From positions 16,058,001 through 16,122,000 of the forward strand of contig NC_046679.1 of NCBI RefSeq assembly GCF_009870125.1: a stretch of 64,000 nucleotides of DNA. The letters run 5' to 3'. The stretch's first letter is position 1, and each line of letters starts with the position of its first letter. This DNA is from Drosophila pseudoobscura. Its lineage: Eukaryota > Arthropoda > Insecta > Diptera > Drosophilidae. Below, piece by piece: positions 11,717 to 23,086 of the stretch. The notes under the pieces are model-generated. The model searched no databases. It had not been told where the DNA came from and saw nothing but the letters and a program-made list of their open reading frames with translations. The translations under genes were made by a program, and so were the position numbers.

Positions 11717-13457
11717 CAGACTAGCAATCGGTGGGCAGGTTCTTTTGGTGGTCGATGGGTCTATGGAGGGGCCACTAGTACCGCTATTACTTCTGGTTCT
11801 CCTGCGGTTCGGTTTCGCTGCTTTCGTTCTTCCCTCTCTCGTGGGGTTCCGATTTAGTCTTACTTGAGCGTGAACGGACACATTAAATTTTCCCTACTTT
11901 AATGAACGGCTTGCCGCAAACTTCATTCGATGTTGCTATTGCTGTTGCCATTGCCGTTGCCGTTGCCGTTGCTTTGGTTGTATGCGCCACACTCGTCATG
12001 GGTCACTTGTCCGAGCCATCAACAAGTAAAAACTCTTCATTATCGTGGCAGGCAGTTTCCCTTAAAAACGTTTTTCCATTTCTAAACTGTGAGCTTTCAT
12101 TCACTCACTCACTACCCCAGTCACTCAGAGGGGTTTCTAGTATTTATAAATAAAAGCACGTCTCGAATGCATTAATATTCCAGAAAGGATTCCCAAAAAC
12201 TTATATTCATTGTGAACGCAAGAGTTCTGACAAAGTTCGGAATAATTAGTGTTAATTGCGCTAGACCCACGACAAATTTATATTTTTAATTTAATTACCA
12301 AGGCCACTTAAACAAAATTGTCCAAAAAGCTTCACATTGCATAGTTGATAGAACTCATTGAAATCGTATTCATTTTGGTATTTTGTAAATAAATAAATAA
12401 AAATAAATTTTCCAACAATTAAAATTACGAGCATCTCTTTAGTGGTATTTAAGTTTTTATTTTATATTAAATGGTTTTATGTTGTTTAAATTGACTTACT
12501 TGCTAGAAAGTATCTCTGACCTGCAATCAGGTCTGGGGTTTGGTAATATGTATTATTAATTACCAATTAATTGTTATTTTAAGGAGCAGACAGAACCGAT
12601 GGCAATTTCATTAATAATTGCATTTATTATTTTCGCATTTCCATGAATAGTCGTGAACAAATATCAACTTCAAATTAAAGGTTTTTCATGAGCTCGACAC
12701 GGGCTTATGTAAATTTCCGGTAAAATGAAACCATCTCGTGTGTTTGTTTATGTATAAATCCGCTTAATTAAATTCCAGCAACAAAATATACTTCTTGGAA
12801 TTACATCAGGCAAATGTGATTGCAGCAGTGCTAACGGAAATTAAATAACGACCCAACTGAATTAGGATTTTTGGGCTGAAAGAGACCGAAACCAGACGAG
12901 ACAAATGAACTTATCTTGGCTTGAACGAATGCGAATGTAGCCTCAACCACTGGGTGGTTCGAGTATCTGTAACTGTTACAATATATAGTATTATATACTG
13001 CTTCACGTCTGGGATGCTATATATTCACATGGTGTCCAAACACGCATTCATATGCACACGCGTGCCACGGAACTAATCGTAGTCAACGTCAACCGTCAAC
13101 CGTCAACTTTAACGTTAACGCTCTTTGCTGTCGTCACTTTTCATGCCCAAACTTTGGGTCTCTGGCTGTGGCTCTGGATGGGGTTTTGGCAGCTGTTCAA
13201 CGGAATTTATCGTTAGTTGGATGTTAGCAGTACTTTTATTTTGCATCCGGTTGCTGGTATAACCGCACACACGCACTGTAGCAACGTGGGTATACGTCTA
13301 AAGTAGTGTTCAAACCTGCAGCACTGGGATATAGCATAAATAAGTAAATTCCCTAAAAAAGAGTGTTTCAAATTGTTGATTCCAGCTGAGGGAAGTTTTA
13401 TTTCGATTGCGACTAAGACTTTTCCTGTTTCTTTTGTCATATATTATTTCTGGTAGT
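11717..13457. other. Intergenic region with no gene
   Basis: No gene recognised. A (TTGCCG/TTGCTA) hexamer-like repeat lies at about 11935-11972. The segment 12150-12850 is AT-rich. The run 13080-13120 has CGTCAAC-type short direct repeats. Everything else is unremarkable non-coding sequence. Confidence 0.4.
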
Positions 13458-13463
13458 TTTATT
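13458..13463 (-). other. Polyadenylation signal of the 390-aa Osiris gene
   Basis: AATAAA on the minus strand about 180 nt past the stop at 13643. Further copies at about 13395 and 13238 could serve as alternatives. Confidence 0.45.
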
Positions 13464-13642
13464 TCACTTGACAGTGCGGAAGTCTCCGCCTCGTCTTTTT
13501 TATAGCCCACCGCCAGAGCAGACCAATCAATGCTCGAGCTTCGATGGGTTTTGATTGTGATAAGGGGATGGGAGTGCCGAGTGCTGCTAACTAGCCTAAA
13601 TCAATAGCTAAATCTTAATTCGTAGAAAACGTTGCCTTCAGA

Positions 13643-14954
13643 TCAGATTTTCTTTAAGACTATTGCTTTGCTGCCATAGCCATGGCCGCCACCGCCACCT
13701 GTGGTCTTCAGGCTCATTACGGCCGTAAAGAGAGCAAAGAAGAAGCCGGCCAGGCCCGTGGTGCCCACGAGTAGCGTGAGGCCGCCAATGAGAACGGGTA
13801 TGAGGGTGAGGAACTTCAGTTTGTAAGCAATCAGAAGTGGCAGCAGCAGCTTTTGGATTTTCTTTTTCAACTTTTTTAGCTTGCGGCCCTCTGAGGCGTC
13901 CAATGCCACACGGTGACTGTAACGGCCTTGGACTGTATCTGTATCCGCCTCTTTTGAAGTCAATATTTTGGCTGTGGAGGTGATGGTTCTTGTGGTGGCC
14001 GCCAATTTATTTGAACTTGTCTCATCTGCAAATTAACGGAACAGAAGCTTTAGTTAGTCAGTTAATTAAACGGTCAGTCCCAGACCGCATCCCTGAGGTG
14101 CTCGAGCGCACGCTTCATAGAATGGTATATCATGAGGAAAATTCATTGGAAAGCCCAAACCCACCTGCCAGGAACTGCAGCGTCTCATCCTGCTGCTCCT
14201 CATCTATGTCGCTGAGAAGAGTACCCACAGAGTCGCAAAAATTACGCACTTTCACCAGAGCATGCTGGAAAGGCCCTAAGTAGGATTGGATTCCCAGAAG
14301 TGTTGGCTTCTCAATGTGTTTAATGGCATCGGTATCTTTCACATCTTCATCATCATCAGCATCGGCTTCGTGGGCTTGGGAGTTAGTTAAAGTTGAGGCC
14401 GCCGCATTGCGCACATCCGGCTCGGCTTCCTCCTCCGCAGCAGCTGGCAGCTGATGTCGAAGTTCACCCCCGCGTCGCATGGATTGGCTTATGGCCAGGA
14501 CATATCTGGCGGGATCGCTTAGAGTTGTCGCTGGTGCTGCCTGTGCCCGAACCTGTTTGTAATTTCCGCCCGCCGAAGGTGGAATGCCACTCCTCGCACT
14601 CTGATTATACCGATGATTGTAGGCGTAGTAATTGACAGGAAGTCGTTGGTGCTGCTTCTGCTGCTGCTTCTCCTCTTGCTGCTGCTGCTGTTGCTGCTGC
14701 TGTGGCAAAATTCTGGGGGCACTCACTCTTTCCGGCTGCACTGAGCTGGGTGCCGTTGCCTGCAGGATAAGCCAATTGTTGTGCTGGGTGAATGGCTGCC
14801 ACGCATTCAGCTCCAACTGTAGTTTCCCGTTTCGAGCCGTAAGGATGCCGGAAGTGCCGTCATTAAAGTGATTGTTGCTGTTGCTACTTGTCGACGCGTT
14901 TATTGTTACGAGCATATAAATGCCGAGCACAAACACTGCTCGATAATGCCACAT
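13643..14954 (-). CDS. Divergent long Osiris family protein, 390 aa
   Basis: Two exons, 14954-14165 and 14025-13643, with a 139-nt phase-1 intron (CTGGCAG/gtgggt, atttgcag/ATGAGAC). I chose the ATG at 14954 because it opens a signal peptide (MWHYRAVFVLGIYMLVTINA); the upstream in-frame start at about 15032 would put 26 polar residues in front. The middle is unusual for the family: a poly-Gln/Glu-Gln tract (about 84-103), a Tyr/Asn-rich segment, an acidic DADDDEDVKD patch and DSVGTLLSDIDEEQQDETLQ. The second exon brings EGRKLKKLKKKIQKLLLP and a hydrophobic block of about 45 residues, which mark it as Osiris. It lacks the cysteine pair and AQxLAY motif and ends in a Gly/His run and AIVLKKI. Osi13 is one candidate identity by position. 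Confidence 0.78.
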
Positions 14955-15016
14955 CTCTGGGTTTTTGAGTCCTGTTGCTCTTTTCACACACGCACTCCGG
15001 ACGCCGCCTACAATCG

Positions 15017-15022
15017 AACTGA
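15017..15022 (-). promoter_or_regulatory. Candidate initiator of the 390-aa Osiris gene
   Basis: TCAGTT, the same initiator as in several neighbours, 66 bp before the chosen ATG. No TATA box lies 33-34 bp upstream; the nearest is a weak CATAAAA at about 15076-15082. If real, it supports the ATG at 14954 over the upstream start. Confidence 0.35.
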
Positions 15023-15082
15023 GGGCCTTCACGTTTCCAGATCTTTGCAGGCCAAATTCTACAAGCCATTCGACATTTTATG

Positions 15083-17360
15083 GACGTTTTAGTCGAGTGA
15101 TTTTACGGCCTTTCCCCAAAAGTGGCTGGGACTCCGGCTGTGGCTTTTGGCTTGTGGTCAAGCGCTCAAATGATCGCCTACTTAGTCGATTCAAGATTTT
15201 CACATTCAAGAAAGACTTTTACCACACACTTACTCACACATAATCTTTCAGGCGTAACACGATTAAATGGAGAGAACTTGCCACCTCCCATTGGAGTACA
15301 GGTCTTGCTTGACAGTTCGATGCTTCATGCAGTGTGCTCCACGTGCTGCCGCCTTGGCCATTGAAGCGTTGCCATTTTAATTACAAAAACAATGCCTCAC
15401 TTGTTTGCTGATGATGGTACTCTGACTCTGACTGGGCTTAATAGTTTCACTTTTCTGCATCGTTGCCCTGTTGCCCTGTTGCACGTTCAACGGCACGAGG
15501 CGAACTAACAGCCTTGCACCAGATGGCATTCTATATCTATCTTTATATGTTCAGATGTCCATCTCTCAGCCCTGGGAAAGTGTGCCCAATGGGTAAATTC
15601 GTGTAATTTTGACTCCGTGCGTGCTAATTGGGCTCTCTGAACCAGCAGCCACCTCTTCCCTGTTCCCTGGGGCAGCAACGCCAGCTGGTGCGGCCCACTT
15701 ATACTGTTTGTGCCACCACTTGTATGTGTGCAACATCTCACTCAGTTGGGTACGCACATCAGGTGCCCAGCGTGCGTTTAATCTCTCTTAATGGGTCTTG
15801 ATAGGTCACGACAAGTGGGGGACAGGTGCAGAAGCAGCAACCCGTACATACTAAAGGTCTTGCGAAAATATATGTTATGTTGCACTCAGCATATATTTTT
15901 TTAACTAAAACATACTCTTGGGCGCCAGTTTTCTGGTTTATAGGCAACTAAAAAACGTGGACAGCTTTTCAGCATATCTTATAAGCATTCACCTTTCAGT
16001 ACTTTTAGGCATGGCATGCAAAACAGTGAAGAAATTATACTGAGAATATTATTTCAATTACAAACTTCAGAATTTAAATACCAAAATGCCAGTAAGTGGC
16101 AGAGAAAATGCCCCATAATTGTATACCAATAGATTTTCTCGGAGGTGTTACCTTTTTCCATTAATATACAAATATTTTATATGAATTTAATATATTATAT
16201 TTAAAAGTATTTTACAGTTAGATTATATGTTTATGGGGAGCACTTAACTTTTTAATTCCTCTGTTATTAAATCAAAGTGAATTTAATTTAATATTATATT
16301 TAATTCAAATATAAGTGTGTTCTCTGAGTGTAACGCCTTGCATGTGTTGGATTATAGTTTCTTTGTGAGGCTTAGAGACATGCGTAGGCGTTTATTGGAT
16401 TCGTAAGAAATGCATCTCATACCCAGAAGACTTATGGATGCTGAAAGCATGGCTTATTCGTATTGCTATTGGCTTTGTTTTTCTATTAGATGACCAGAAT
16501 GATGGATGGGGGAAGCTTACATCAGTAAGTGATAGACCGAGACCACGATAATGGAAGTCTTTCCGTAGGCATTGATAATGGCAGACTGGAATTGCAGCTC
16601 TTCTGAATTGAAATTGCTTTCGTTCCATGGCCATTAGCAGGCTATGATTGATTGTGGCTGAAGGAGCTGGCACTAAGAAAGCATTGAATGATAATAGAAG
16701 CTCAGCCATGGGTGGACTGCTGGTCAGTACAAGACTCTTTCACTGCACTAAAACCCGTATTTCACTTGGTTTTTTTTCGTGTGGCTTTGTCAGGGCTGTT
16801 CAAAGATCAAATAGATTGGTTGGGTCCACCATACAGCAAACATGAATCAAGCTAAAACTTAAGCCATTCAACCATTTATTTTTTATTACCTAACATTTGC
16901 ATGTGCTGGCTGCTTTTGCTGCTGGCTGGCTGATGATTTGATGAGCTAACAACTCGCACTAGCCGCGCCCCTCGAGCCTGTCTCCCTCGTCTTGCAGTTT
17001 TTGCCTTGTGGAGCGACTTTTAGTTGCTTCTCTACGACTACTTTATGCTGTCTCATTGTCTGTGCATCACTTCGATTTCATCTGGAGCTGGCTCTGTGCT
17101 AAATAAAACTAGTTCAGAAATCAGAACTTTTCCTATGCCCCGGGCATAATGGAAATCATAAATTAAATTTCGTACAGTCTGGGACCGGGCCAAACAGACA
17201 CCCCCAAGGCGCTGCAGTGGGACTGGCTCAATCCACAAAAGCCACTTTGCTGACTCAAAGGCCTTGCCTTGTCGGCGGAGTGTGTGCGACATTTAATCGT
17301 TCACAAAAAAAAACACCTTTATTGTGGTTGGTGGTTGGTCAAGCTGCTTTGGACTACGAC
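15083..17360. other. Intergenic region with no gene
   Basis: About 2.3 kb between the divergently oriented 390-aa Osiris gene and the glycine-rich gene, so it contains both upstream regions. The part 15850-16330 is AT-rich. No repeat family or RNA gene recognised. Confidence 0.4.
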
Positions 17361-17367
17361 TATTAAA
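17361..17367 (+). promoter_or_regulatory. TATA-like box of the glycine-rich gene
   Basis: TATTAAA, with a TTAGTT initiator-like site whose A is at 17394, 33 bp downstream. The predicted 5' UTR is about 40 nt. The geometry is the same as at the Osiris promoters. Confidence 0.6.
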
Positions 17368-17434
17368 CCGAAAAGCGTTTGGCATTTGGCATTAGTTCTA
17401 CTTGCGCTTCGTTGGCATTCGTTCGGGGTCTACA

Positions 17435-18079
17435 ATGAAAGTGAGTTTTGAAGGATGCGGTTTCAAAGCATACACTAAATTTTAACCAAATCCATTTCGT
17501 CCTGCATAGTTATTTGTATGTGTCTTGGCGCTGGCCGCCATTCTGGCAACCACAAACGCAGGACTGCTGAGTCTGCTGAAGGGAGGAGGCGGCAGCGGCG
17601 GGGGCTACAGTGGGGGATCCGGCTATGGTGGAGGCTCTGGGTATGGCGGTGGATACGGAGCAGGATACGGCGGTGGCTACAACAGTGGCGGCGGCGGTGG
17701 TGTCCAAATAGTCAAAGTGATCAACACCTATGAGGGTGGCCATGGAGGCGGTGGGGGCTACAGCTCAGGCGGATATGGCAGCGGCTACAGCAATGGCGGC
17801 GGCTACAGTCATGGCGGAGGTGGCTACGGAGGTGGCTACGGAGGCGGTTACGGAGGTGGCTACGGAGGTGGTTACGGAGGTGGTTATGGAGGCGGCTACG
17901 GAGGTGGCCATTCTCGTGTGGATGTCTACAAGGTCATTACAACCACTCATGGGGGTGGACACAGCGGAGGATACGGCGGAGGATACGGCGGAGGATACGG
18001 CGGAGGGTATGCAGCAAATTATGGCAGTAGCTACGGCGGTGGGTACGGCAGCCAGTCCGGATGGTGGAAGAAGAAGTAA
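17435..18079 (+). CDS. Glycine-rich secreted (cuticle/matrix-like) protein, 191 aa
   Basis: A 6-nt first coding exon (ATGAAA at 17435-17440, encoding MK) is followed by gtgagt and a 69-nt intron ending gcatag. Exon 2 begins at 17510. The join restores a signal peptide, MKLFVCVLALAAILATTNAG. A two-residue first exon is typical of insect cuticle-protein genes. The mature protein is mostly GGY/GGGY repeats with Ser and Tyr. It carries two related islands, VQIVKVINTYEGGHGGG and VDVYKVITTTHGGGHSGG, which look like an internal duplication, and ends SGWWKKK. Likely an extracellular matrix or cuticle component; no enzymatic motif is seen. It sits alone on the plus strand among Osiris genes. I do not recognise a named orthologue. 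AATAAA follows at 18251-18256. Confidence 0.85.
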
Positions 18080-18250
18080 ACACCTTACCCACTGGTTCCC
18101 CAATTCTCAGAGTTCCGTTCCATTTAGCTGTAATCCAGATAAAACCCGTTTACCCGTACCTTTCAAATCTCCCACAAAAAAGACCGACCAAAATCCCAAA
18201 TTAGCGTAAACTAGTTTGAGATTTTCTGTAGACTGCGCGGCTTCTATCCA

Positions 18251-18256
18251 ATAAAA
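18251..18256 (+). other. Polyadenylation signal of the glycine-rich gene
   Basis: AATAAA 172 nt after the stop codon at 18079. It is the first canonical signal downstream. Confidence 0.65.
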
Positions 18257-19355
18257 GCAAAAGTCAATAGATACGACAAATAATTTAAGCAAACACTTTT
18301 CTTTGACCTTATAAATCTGGTTAAATATTAATTATTCATTAATTTTTGGGGGTCATACTTGTAACATTATTATCAGAGTTACATTAATTAATTACTCAAA
18401 TATTTTAGCTAGGGTTGGCTCTTTCCAAATTGGTTGAGATGATTAGAAGACTACGAGTATCCATTAAAATTCAGGTTTTTTCCTACCTTAAATTAATGGC
18501 GATAATAAATTCAGACTGAAATTTTAAGCACGCTTTATTATACGAGTATTGGATTATTATTTTAGATAATATTAATACAAGTAAAATTAAAGCCGTATAC
18601 TGATTTAAAGTTGATTTAATTATCTGTTAAGTGTTTGTTTTAGACGCTGCGTGTGTTTTATCCTGGAAAACTTTAATTGCTATTATATTTATGGCCAATG
18701 GCCAACCCCGAAGACAAATGTGTGTATTCAAAGCGTTGGTTTTTAATCGATATTATTTGACTACATGTCGAAAGACCATGATTTGTTTAACATATGACTA
18801 CAGGATACAGACACAGATACAGATACTACTTGGATGATGATTCATTTAGCTTAGTCGAATGTGTTCTGTTCGCTTGCAGGCAGACAGCAGCAGCTCGAAT
18901 GTTGTGCTCAGGCTTTTGCCCAATTCTGATTAAGTCCAGAGGGAGAATACTCGTACTTACTTCTTGTTGAATCAAACTTCCACTCCATGACTTTCTCTGA
19001 CTTGGCTTGGTCTCGGAAATGTTTACACAGTTGAACTTTGATCCATCTTGTATCTTGGCTTAAATCTCTGGCAATCGCAGGGGAGCAGACAGCAACAAGA
19101 CAGCAAGAGCCATAAACGTGGGCCATAAGGCTACCGAAAATAGGACAAACATCCAGGGACAACCTCACACACTGTGGAGTGGAGTTTATGGATGTCGGAT
19201 ATGTGCCCGGATACATGCGGGCACATGTTTTATAGGGCAAACTCGAGCAACGGAAGTAGTATTTCGGAAGTAGACTGGGATGGCACTTTACACTTTACCT
19301 TTAACCTTCAGCCTTAAAGTGCGCGTGTTAATGCTATGACATGATTTGAGTGGAA
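18257..19355. other. Intergenic region between convergent 3' ends
   Basis: AT-rich DNA between the end of the glycine-rich gene and the presumed end of the Osi12-like transcript. No gene or recognisable repeat. Confidence 0.4.
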
Positions 19356-20235
19356 TTTATTTATTAGATATTTGTATATATATTTTTTTTAACTTTTATG
19401 TTTCTTACAAACTTTGCTGCTTACATGCGATTTACACTTACGCGCTACCAAATAAATAAGTTAAATAAATAAATTATTACACTTAGACACTACATACAGT
19501 TAGAGACAAGTTAAGATTAATGTGTGCGCGCTGTCAGAATGAGATGATAAAGAGATGTACTGTAAGTAAGCTGCAAATGGAGTATAGGCGGAAGTACGAG
19601 ACGTAATTGAAAAGTGCAGTTAGCAGTGAGAAATGTAGGAAAGAAAGATATACCATACAGGGTACAGAGCACAGATGCAGACGCAGAGGCAGAGGCAGAG
19701 TTCAGAGCTCTGGAAGATGGTTAACAGTAAATGCAAATGCAGAGAAAGGGGGAAACGGTGCAGAGCATGTCAGACCAGATCAGAGCGGAACAGAATATAA
19801 TAGAGAAGAGAGGAGAGGAGAGGAGAGGAGAGAGGAAAGAACAGAGGGCAGTGAAGAGTGCGCTACATATTACCAACAAAACATAATCGATTTAAAGCAA
19901 ATACTAATCATTAAAAAGTGTGCAAAGAACTGCATTGCGGCCACAGTGGGAACGCACGTTCTAGATACATTTCAGGCGATGTATCCATAGGTGCCACTGG
20001 GCGGAGAGTTAACCGTTGGAAATGCATCAAGTCTTCTTGTCTTCTGCCCGAGTGCAAGTGCAAAAAGAGAGTTAATATATGTATATATATAGTATATAGT
20101 ATATAGTATATATATCTATGTACGCGTAATTACAATCTGTGTGCCTTGGCGCCCGTCTGCTTGTAATTTATCCACAAGATAAATGCAGCTATCCCCTAGA
20201 AGCCCCCTAGATTGTGTTTCTATCATACGACCGTC
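19356..20235 (-). other. Long 3' UTR of the Osi12-like gene
   Basis: After the stop at 20236 there is about 870 nt of low-complexity sequence. On the plus strand it is A/G-rich with GAGAG runs near 19805-19840 and a TATATAGTATATAG repeat near 20080-20115. It ends in two overlapping AATAAA signals on the minus strand (19356-19361 and 19360-19365). No supported coding frame. Similar sequence follows the Osi9, Osi7 and Osi6 stops, which suggests long 3' UTRs rather than independent genes. Confidence 0.5.
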
Positions 20236-22834
20236 CTATGACTTGGTCACCTGTGGCGCCGCCGACTTCGGATGCAGCGGCTGCAGCTGCTGCTGCTGCT
20301 GTTGCTGATGGTATAACTGTGGATGCGCCAATTGCTCTTTGTGGGCGCGGTACGCCATTTCTTGGGCCTCGTTGAGGGAGCGCCTGTCCCAACCACCGCC
20401 GCCGCCTCCACCGCCACCCGATGACCAGCCACCGCCCCCACCGCCGCCGCCGCCACCCGACGACCATCCAGAGCTGCCACCGCCCGACGATTTGCCCGAC
20501 ATGAGCTTCTTCAGGCCAATGATACCAGCCAGCAGCAGGGCTATCTTCGAGATGATCAGAGCCTTGCCAGCCAGTATGTATAGGGCGCCCATGGCAATGG
20601 GGATCATGCCCATCATTTTCATGGCCATGCCCATCATCATCATGCCCATCATCTTCTTCATTTTGCCGCGACCTGCGAAGAAAAAGAAATGTATTTGTGT
20701 TTAATAATTTTCCTTTTCCTAGTGCAGCTCAGACCTCGACTTCGTCTCCGAGCTCGACTCCGACTCCTACTGCGGCAGAGACTGACTCCCAAGATGGTGA
20801 AAGTGGTAGCAGCTCAATTACCAAAGGCTGTGTGAGAATATTTTCCCAGATACTGGGAGTTTGGGCAGCTGGCGCACTGCGGCACAGTGGACTGTGCACT
20901 GGGACTGTGGCAGCGTGTGTGGCTTTCATTTTCCTGCCGTCATTAGGGACACTCGATTCGATTTCACCTGATTGCAGGGGAAAATTGCATATGGCCGTGG
21001 AAATGAGACGGAAAATGGAGACGGCCAAGTGTCCGTGCTAATGCGGCCCAGCAGACAGATGAGATGATGTCGCACTGCCGCTGTCATAACCAGCTTTCGT
21101 CAGGCTCCAATCGGTACGATTGCTATTAGCCAAAAATGGTTTCGGTCTTGCCATTTGGGAAAGTGTTGGCCAACTTGTACTCGGCCGCGTATCGATTAAA
21201 AGATATTGATCAATGATTTGAAAGTAAGAGAAAAAAAATTCATGTGGCGTGAAAGTAAGTTCACTTTTCATTGCAATGGATAAAATCTTGAATGTGGATG
21301 CAGCATGAAGCATGCAGCACTAAGTGCTCGTGTCAAATTTGTAATTGATGCAAGAGCCGAGCCGCTGAAATGGCAGCTTAAAATGGAAATAAAATGGAAA
21401 TTCCAAGATGCCAATGGCAATGGAAATGCACGGCATGGCCTGGTCGAGGAGTCGAGTTGTACATGGCCCAAGAGAAACGTGGCCGAGCACTTTCATTCCA
21501 TTTGACATGGTCATGACATCCAAGCGTGGCTTAGTTTTTGCTCATCGTATTTTCCATACCCTGCCACCCCGAAAGGGCATAGCTTCTTTGGCTTAAGTTT
21601 TGGTAAGGTATTATGAAAGTGGTCCTCAACGAAACACATCTTTATGGGAAAATGTAGAATATTTAATGGGTATCCAAAGCGATTTTTGAGATGGAGGCAT
21701 ATCTTCTAGCTGTGGTCTTTAAAGAGCATTGCATTTTCGTTGTTCAATGCCAAAGTTTCTTCGCAAGTCATGTTTATTTTGTCGTTTTTTTTTTGGACAA
21801 CACGAAATTCTGGCTTGACATTTTTGTCATCGCTGTTGCTACTGCTACTGTCTGTCTGCTGTCGAAGTCGTTGCTAAGGTTTCTGGGTCATTCCCCAGTT
21901 GCCGAACGGGTTTCTCTCGTGTGTGCGTTATAAAACGAGGAAAACAGAAACAATTGCGCATTTTCCCAGAGGCAACTAAGATGGTATACCCCCTCTATCC
22001 AACCCTCTTAACATACAATACAATGCCAATGCCAGCATACAATGATAAGCAAGGAAGTGGGCCAGCCAGCGGTTGCAGCCGTTGCCAATGCAGTTGCCAA
22101 TGTCATTGGCAAAGATACTATACTTTAAGGCATTATCATGGGGCTCTCGGCTCTAATAATCACCTCCCGTGGAGCCAGCAATTACTAAAGCTGGCTTTTT
22201 TACAGCCACAGGCAGAGTCAGAGCCAGAGTCAAATTATGTCACTGTTACGCGCAATGGATACTGGGGTATTGAGCGGTAATAGTAATTAGACCGCCCACA
22301 GAAAGTGATGCTCATGCTCAGGCTTCCGTTCGTCTTACCTTCCTCGAGCCCGCGTCCAATCTCATCGGATGTCAGCTTGGGGAAGCTGACCTGCAGCGAA
22401 TGGCCATTAAAGAAGTAGCTGAGGCGCTCGGTGAGCATGTTCGTCAGCTTGGCGTCGCGGTCACTGCCGGAGCGAGGCAGCGAGGATTCCAGCTCGTTCT
22501 CACTGGTGGCGACGGCGGGACGTGGGGCCGACTCCAGGCGCACCAGCTTGATGCCGTCGGCCACGTTTATGGCATCGATGGGGGCAAGACGATCTATGAA
22601 GGAGATGGCCTTCTTCTTCAGGCATGGCACGAATCCGGCCTCGGCACGGGTGCACTCATCGTAAACGCGCAGCAAGGTGCGTGCGCCGGCACTCTGAGTG
22701 GTGCCACTGCCACCGCCAGCGGCTGACAAATTGCTGATCTGCTCGGTGCCCGCCTCGCATCTGCTGGCGAGGCACAGGCACAGGCACAGGGTGAGCAGGC
22801 TCAGCGGATGCAGATGCCTTTGCTTGAATGTCAT
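20236..22834 (-). CDS. Osi12: Osiris family protein (DUF1676), Osi12-like, 310 aa
   Basis: Two exons, 22834-22339 and 20672-20236, joined in phase 1 (GAGGAAG/gtaaga, cttcgcag/GTCGCGG) across a 1666-nt intron, the longest in the window. ATG at 22834 (ACAGAATGACA) begins a signal peptide (about 1-28). The cysteine pair is C61 and C71. The middle part ends LTSDEIGRGLEEG. The second exon opens GRGKMKKMMGMMMMGMAM, an exceptionally Met-rich run, followed by the hydrophobic core and KIALLLAGIIGLKKLMSGK. The tail has two Gly stretches separated by GWSSG, then EAQEMAY (an AQxLAY variant), a poly-Gln run and AAPQVTKS. Homopolymer lengths probably vary between alleles. Osi12 is proposed from cluster order; family membership is not in doubt. 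Confidence 0.9.
20673..22338 (-). other. Large intron of the Osi12-like gene
   Basis: 1666 nt with standard GT-AG ends. I found no exon-like frame flanked by splice sites inside and no known element. Its length stands out, because most other introns in the cluster are 63-230 nt. Confidence 0.7.
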
Positions 22835-23079
22835 TCTGTTCACTGTTCACTTCTTGCACACTTCACAACCAACACGACACGCGGCACACGACGCGACACA
22901 CAGGTGCTTGCTTGCTTTGTTAATCCTTGGAGCTAGCTCTAAGGCTTAAGAGTTGGAGGAGTCACTGGAAGCTGCAGCTGCGCTGTTAGCTGGTAGCTGG
23001 TGGCCAGGAGCTCTCGTCTAGTCTTGCACTGGCTGCTAGTTCAAATCAAACTGATGCCCAGCCTTGGCGCGCATTATTC

Positions 23080-23086
23080 TTTTATA
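23080..23086 (-). promoter_or_regulatory. TATA box of the Osi12-like gene
   Basis: TATAAAA on the minus strand. A perfect TCAGTT at 23054-23049 places +1 at 23052, 34 bp downstream, and gives a 5' UTR of about 218 nt. Confidence 0.8.
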
